Assembly: GCF_023703085.1 (NCBI RefSeq)
Contig: NZ_JAMQJY010000001.1
Coordinates: 2,542,001 to 2,606,000 of the forward strand
Length of the DNA: 64,000 nt
Direction: 5' to 3'
Source: Alkalicoccobacillus plakortidis
GTDB lineage: Bacteria; Bacillota; Bacilli; Bacillales; Bacillaceae_D
Under the pieces are notes generated by a model that was not told the DNA's origin, did no database searches, and worked only from the letters and a program-made list of their open reading frames with translations. Position numbers and translations under genes: made by a program. Below are positions 60,820-64,000 of the stretch, one piece after another; the stretch's first letter is position 1, and each line of letters starts with the position of its first letter.

Positions 60820-61681
60820 TCTTTTTACCTCTTTTCGTATAGTATATGATATCTTCTAGGCTTGCCTTTTCAACTGAAACTTTATCATTTGAAAACTCAA
60901 CTATCAGGTGGTTTACATTATTTGTTAACCCCTCAAAACCAGAGCTAGTTTTTCTAATAGATAAGAATTTCTGTTCAATATTTTGATTTAAGGAACTCAA
61001 TGGCCCCTTAACCAAGGCATAATCTTCTTCAATTGCGTCGAATTCTTTAGAAAAAACGTGCTGTCCATCATGAATAAAAGAGATATTGTCTGCAATTCTG
61101 TCTAGGTCCGTTGTAATATGAGAAGAGAAGAAGATGGTTTTATCACCATCTTGCATTAGATCATTCAAGATGTTTAAAAGTTCGCGTCTAAAAACGGGAT
61201 CTAAACCAGCAGTTGGTTCATCCATGATAATTAGCTCTGCATGATGGGATAGGGCAAAAGCTAAAGATGCTTTCATTTTCATTCCTTTTGAAAATGTTTT
61301 TGTTTTAGACTTTAAAGGAATCTCGAATTGTTCAATATACTTCATAAATTGTGATTCATCCCATTTTGAATATGATGGCGCGATAATATCTCTCATTTCC
61401 TTGAGTGTGAGTTGTTCGTAAAATACATTGTCATCATACACAATACCGATACGATCTTTTATTGTTTTTTCCGACTTTTGATAACTATCGCCGAAAATTC
61501 TAATCTCTCCACTGTCTGGTTGTAAGATATTCATAATCATTTTTAACGTCGTTGACTTACCCGCACCGTTTGCACCAATAAAACCTGTTACAAATCCTTT
61601 TTTAACATTTAGCGAAAAATCTTTGATCTCGAACTTTTTGAACTTCTTATTCACCTTATGCAGTTCTATTACATTTTCCAT
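60812..61681 (-). CDS. ABC transporter ATP-binding protein
   Basis: A 289-aa ATPase partner of the downstream permease. Walker A GANGAGKSTTLK (residues 34-45), Q-loop GIVYDDNVFYEQLT, the signature is atypical (FSKGMKMKASLA instead of LSGGQ), Walker B IIMDEPTAGLD and H-loop FSSHITTDL are present. The FSKGMKMK signature matches the YhcH/YtrB-like group of bacilli. AGGAGGACG precedes the ATG. Confidence 0.93.
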   Translation of the reverse strand: MENVIELHKVNKKFKKFEIKDFSLNVKKGFVTGFIGANGAGKSTTLKMIMNILQPDSGEIRIFGDSYQKSEKTIKDRIGIVYDDNVFYEQLTLKEMRDIIAPSYSKWDESQFMKYIEQFEIPLKSKTKTFSKGMKMKASLAFALSHHAELIIMDEPTAGLDPVFRRELLNILNDLMQDGDKTIFFSSHITTDLDRIADNISFIHDGQHVFSKEFDAIEEDYALVKGPLSSLNQNIEQKFLSIRKTSSGFEGLTNNVNHLIVEFSNDKVSVEKASLEDIIYYTKRGKKNA

Positions 61682-61772
61682 TTTCGTTCGTCCTCCTTAT
61701 AAATTTAAGTAATCATTTCTTCCAAGCTCATACAACCCATATAGAAGTAGATCCTTTCTTATTACTGCTCAT

Positions 61773-62207
61773 TTAAAAGGTAATCCATTGTATAATTACG
61801 TCTTTTGTACTCGAATGAAGACCTTTCCTCTGAGGCATAACTTTTAATTCACCATGCAGAAGTATGGCTTTTTCATACTGTTTAATATTCGAATGTAATG
61901 CATCACTTATATCTCCTTCATGAAAAATGCCTAACCTATATCCTTTTTCGTTAGAATGAAAAGATCTAACCTCTCCCCGCCTTCTTAAACAGTTGTTCGC
62001 AAAATTAATTTCAAAAACTCCAGGTTGATTAACACCTTCCACCACGTGCTCATCTAAGAGTATGAGATGAGGTAGTGAGTAATCGGGGGCTTGTGTAGAA
62101 GCTCGAAAGCAAATTTGAGCAAGCGTATTAATGTGGATAAGAGATTTTTTTATGTTCATCTCTTCATGAATGTTTTTATAGATCTTAAAAGGATATGCAA
62201 TCTCCAA
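61773..62207 (-). CDS. Hypothetical protein
   Basis: An about 144-aa soluble protein: IAYPFKIYKNIHEEMNI, then LAQICFRASTQAPDYSLPHL and a beta-rich C-terminus ending LKVMPQRKGL. I do not recognise it. The TTG at 62207 is seven bases after GGAGG and fits better than the ATG at 62213, which is only one base away. It diverges from the RRNPP regulator and may be under its control, but no direct evidence exists. Confidence 0.5.
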   Translation of the reverse strand: MEIAYPFKIYKNIHEEMNIKKSLIHINTLAQICFRASTQAPDYSLPHLILLDEHVVEGVNQPGVFEINFANNCLRRRGEVRSFHSNEKGYRLGIFHEGDISDALHSNIKQYEKAILLHGELKVMPQRKGLHSSTKDVIIQWITF

Positions 62208-62622
62208 TTTCATTCCTCCTTTTCTAATCATGAAAGAGCTCTTGTTCCGCAAGTGACCATAATCTCCAACAGACTCGTTTTCATAGCCATCAAATCTAAT
62301 TGATTCTGTGGAACAGTTAAGATTCTTTCTACACTTACTATAAAGAAAACGCTAGGGTAAAAAGAATAGGTAAAAAACCACTGAAAATCACTCAAATAAA
62401 ATCAAAAATCAATCTGATCATTAAACTAAATTCACTAATATTGGATATTGGATTTTAGGAAGCATATCACTGAAAACATAACGAATCTTAATACTCAGAT
62501 ACTTCTCAAAATGGCGGAATATTGTATAATTGAGAGATTATTAGCTACAATTACGTTTTTATAACCGTAATAGATGAATTTCTACTTTTCAGATGAAGCA
62601 TTGCTAAACTGAGACGAAGAGA
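62208..62622. other. Divergent intergenic region between the unknown gene and the RRNPP regulator
   Basis: 415 bp, AT-rich. It should hold promoters for both genes. There is no clear TATGNAN4TNCATA PlcR-like box; no other structure is evident. Confidence 0.4.
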
Positions 62623-62631
62623 GTGAGAAAC

Positions 62632-63891
62632 TTGGAGATAGGGGAAAGAATACGCCAAATACGCATTCATCAGGGGTTAACCCAAACTGAATTAATTAAG
62701 GACATCTGTTCGAATACATATATTAGTAAAATAGAGAGCGGTAAAACGAAACCATCTTATTCATTTATTTTAAAAGTTGCAAAGGTTTTGAACGTAGAGC
62801 CTGAATTCTTGATTAATATGGACGCCACAGACGTAGAACCTGATATACAAAGGGTTTATGAAAGCTACCTCCAAACAAAAAAAATAAGCTCACAGGATCT
62901 CTCCTTTCTAAAGTTACATGCAAAGGAAAACCATTCGAACTCCACGTTAGTCAAAATATATTATGTATTAATCGCTTATCACAACAAAACTAGTATTAAA
63001 GAATCAGCACCATATGTAGAGCAAGCTAAGAACATTATTTCTCAAAATGTTGATATCCTTATAGATGGCGAAGACGAATTATCCCACTACTTTAATAGCC
63101 TTTCGAATTACTTTTTTTATACTAGAAATTATTCCGAGGCTTTGTTATACGCTGATCTACATGTTAGAGCGTTAAGACAAGAAGAAGGAAGTCTAAAAGA
63201 AGGAAAAGCCTATTTCAATCTGGCTATGATTCGAACAAAAATTGATGAGGATTTAGAACTTGCAAGAATTTATAGCAAAAAAGCACTGTATATTTTTAAA
63301 AAAGAAGATTTCAAACAAGGAATTGCAAATGCGCTCTCAGAATTAGCAATTCAATATCATCGAAATAAATTATATGATAAATCAATTGCTATGCTAGATG
63401 CACTGCGTACCTTCACAGAAGACTTCAAAAAAGACTATTATGCCCCTATCTTGGATTATAATTATGGTAGAGTGTATCAAAAATTAGGGAGATTTAGTCA
63501 GGCTACTGAATATTATTTCAATAGTATAAAATTAGATAAGTTAATAGGTGAAGAAAATACAATTTATGCTATTAAGTGTTTAGCAGAAATGAGTATTGAA
63601 CAGAAAAACTGGGAAGAAGCTAATGATTATTTGAAGAAAGGATTTTCATTAACTAATACGTTTCACTTACCGAATATGCATATTCATCTTTTACACTTAA
63701 GATCACAAATATACAAAACACGTTTTGATTTCCCTTCCTATGAAAAAGAGATGCAACAAGCTGTAAATTTAGCTCAAGAAGGCAATTATCCCTTACTGAT
63801 TAAAGAAATCAGTATAGAGCTCGCCGATCATTATAATGAAGCTCGCGCGTACAAGATGGCAGCTAAATATTATAAAATTGCTCTCAGTTAA
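62632..63891 (+). CDS. RRNPP-type peptide-responsive regulator (HTH + TPR)
   Basis: A 419-aa two-part regulator: XRE helix-turn-helix (residues 1-65, IGERIRQIRIHQGLTQTELI, NTYISKIESGKTKPSYSFI) and an all-helical TPR superhelix covering the rest (repeated pairs such as GKAYFNLAMIRTKIDEDLEL, YNYGRVYQKLGRFSQATEYY). This is the PlcR/NprR/Rgg-like design that senses a short secreted peptide. Start is the GTG at 62623 or the TTG at 62632. A 26-codon hydrophobic frame follows at 63899, but it lacks a good RBS. Confidence 0.88.
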   Translation: MEIGERIRQIRIHQGLTQTELIKDICSNTYISKIESGKTKPSYSFILKVAKVLNVEPEFLINMDATDVEPDIQRVYESYLQTKKISSQDLSFLKLHAKENHSNSTLVKIYYVLIAYHNKTSIKESAPYVEQAKNIISQNVDILIDGEDELSHYFNSLSNYFFYTRNYSEALLYADLHVRALRQEEGSLKEGKAYFNLAMIRTKIDEDLELARIYSKKALYIFKKEDFKQGIANALSELAIQYHRNKLYDKSIAMLDALRTFTEDFKKDYYAPILDYNYGRVYQKLGRFSQATEYYFNSIKLDKLIGEENTIYAIKCLAEMSIEQKNWEEANDYLKKGFSLTNTFHLPNMHIHLLHLRSQIYKTRFDFPSYEKEMQQAVNLAQEGNYPLLIKEISIELADHYNEARAYKMAAKYYKIALS

Positions 63892-64000
63892 TTCCGTAGT
63901 GATCGCACAAAATGTGATTACGCATCCTGGTACATTTCCGCTTATTTCTCTGATTATTATTTTTATTTTTTCAGGTTAGTTAATAACCTCAATTATGATT

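Overview
The window looks like a chromosome segment of a low-GC, Gram-positive, spore-former-type bacterium of the Bacillaceae, probably a soil or alkaliphilic Bacillus relative. The evidence is strong AGGAGG-type ribosome binding sites, frequent GTG and TTG starts, LicT-type antiterminators, CcpA cre sites, an S-box riboswitch, a Fur box, and the rlmH / CxxH-CxxC protein / HtrA-type protease order known from the origin-proximal region of Bacillus chromosomes. Most genes lie on the minus strand.

Layout, left to right. (1) 0.2-4.7 kb: beta-glucoside operon licT-bglP-bglA with two RAT/terminator switches and a CcpA-controlled promoter. (2) 4.9-7.8 kb: small genes, a PadR / DUF1700-like / lipoprotein operon and a transglutaminase-like gene. 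(3) 8-10.8 kb: carnitine catabolism operon (BKACE enzyme, carnitine dehydrogenase, thioesterase) plus an unknown gene. (4) 11.6-18 kb: an ABC exporter operon and a Ca2+ P-type ATPase. (5) 19-22.5 kb: two paralogous amidohydrolases facing a LysR regulator. (6) 22.6-28.2 kb: small proteins, then a tight operon of a ThDP enzyme, an AhpD/CMD protein, a STAS-like protein and a chemoreceptor. (7) 28.5-33.5 kb: an orphan atypical response regulator and a Fur-boxed siderophore ABC uptake operon. (8) 34-37.3 kb: an SDR/TetR pair with two perfect operators, and a homocysteine methyltransferase behind a SAM riboswitch. (9) 37.3-41.3 kb: a kdgK-dgaF-dgaE-amidohydrolase sugar-acid cluster. (10) 41.4-45.8 kb: galactan use (GH53 endo-galactanase with a probable CBM61, GH35 beta-galactosidase) next to an AraC remnant. 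(11) 45.8-55.3 kb: an AT-rich defence island between the AraC remnant and the 3' end of rlmH, with two cytosine-C5 methyltransferases, a winged-helix-like protein, a McrB-like AAA+ protein, a McrC-like nuclease, an HNH nuclease and an IS21 istB scar. (12) 55.5-64 kb: rlmH, the CxxH/CxxC protein, HtrA, a six-hairpin glycosidase, a 41-bp tandem repeat, an ABC transporter and an RRNPP-type regulator.

A striking property of the sequence itself is about sixteen single-base frameshifts in otherwise intact genes. Ten are the same event, an extra T in GCTGG giving GCTTGG (CCAGC giving CCAAGC on the other strand). Most of the rest are one-base losses in homopolymers. This looks more like systematic sequencing error than gene decay, so the broken genes are described here as intact-in-principle proteins.

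The best candidate for an unusual system is the defence island. It resembles BsuMI/LlaJI-type restriction-modification, but its McrB-like motor has no N-terminal DNA-reading domain and a separate winged-helix-like protein is encoded just upstream. The ThDP enzyme/CMD/STAS/chemoreceptor operon is the second candidate.
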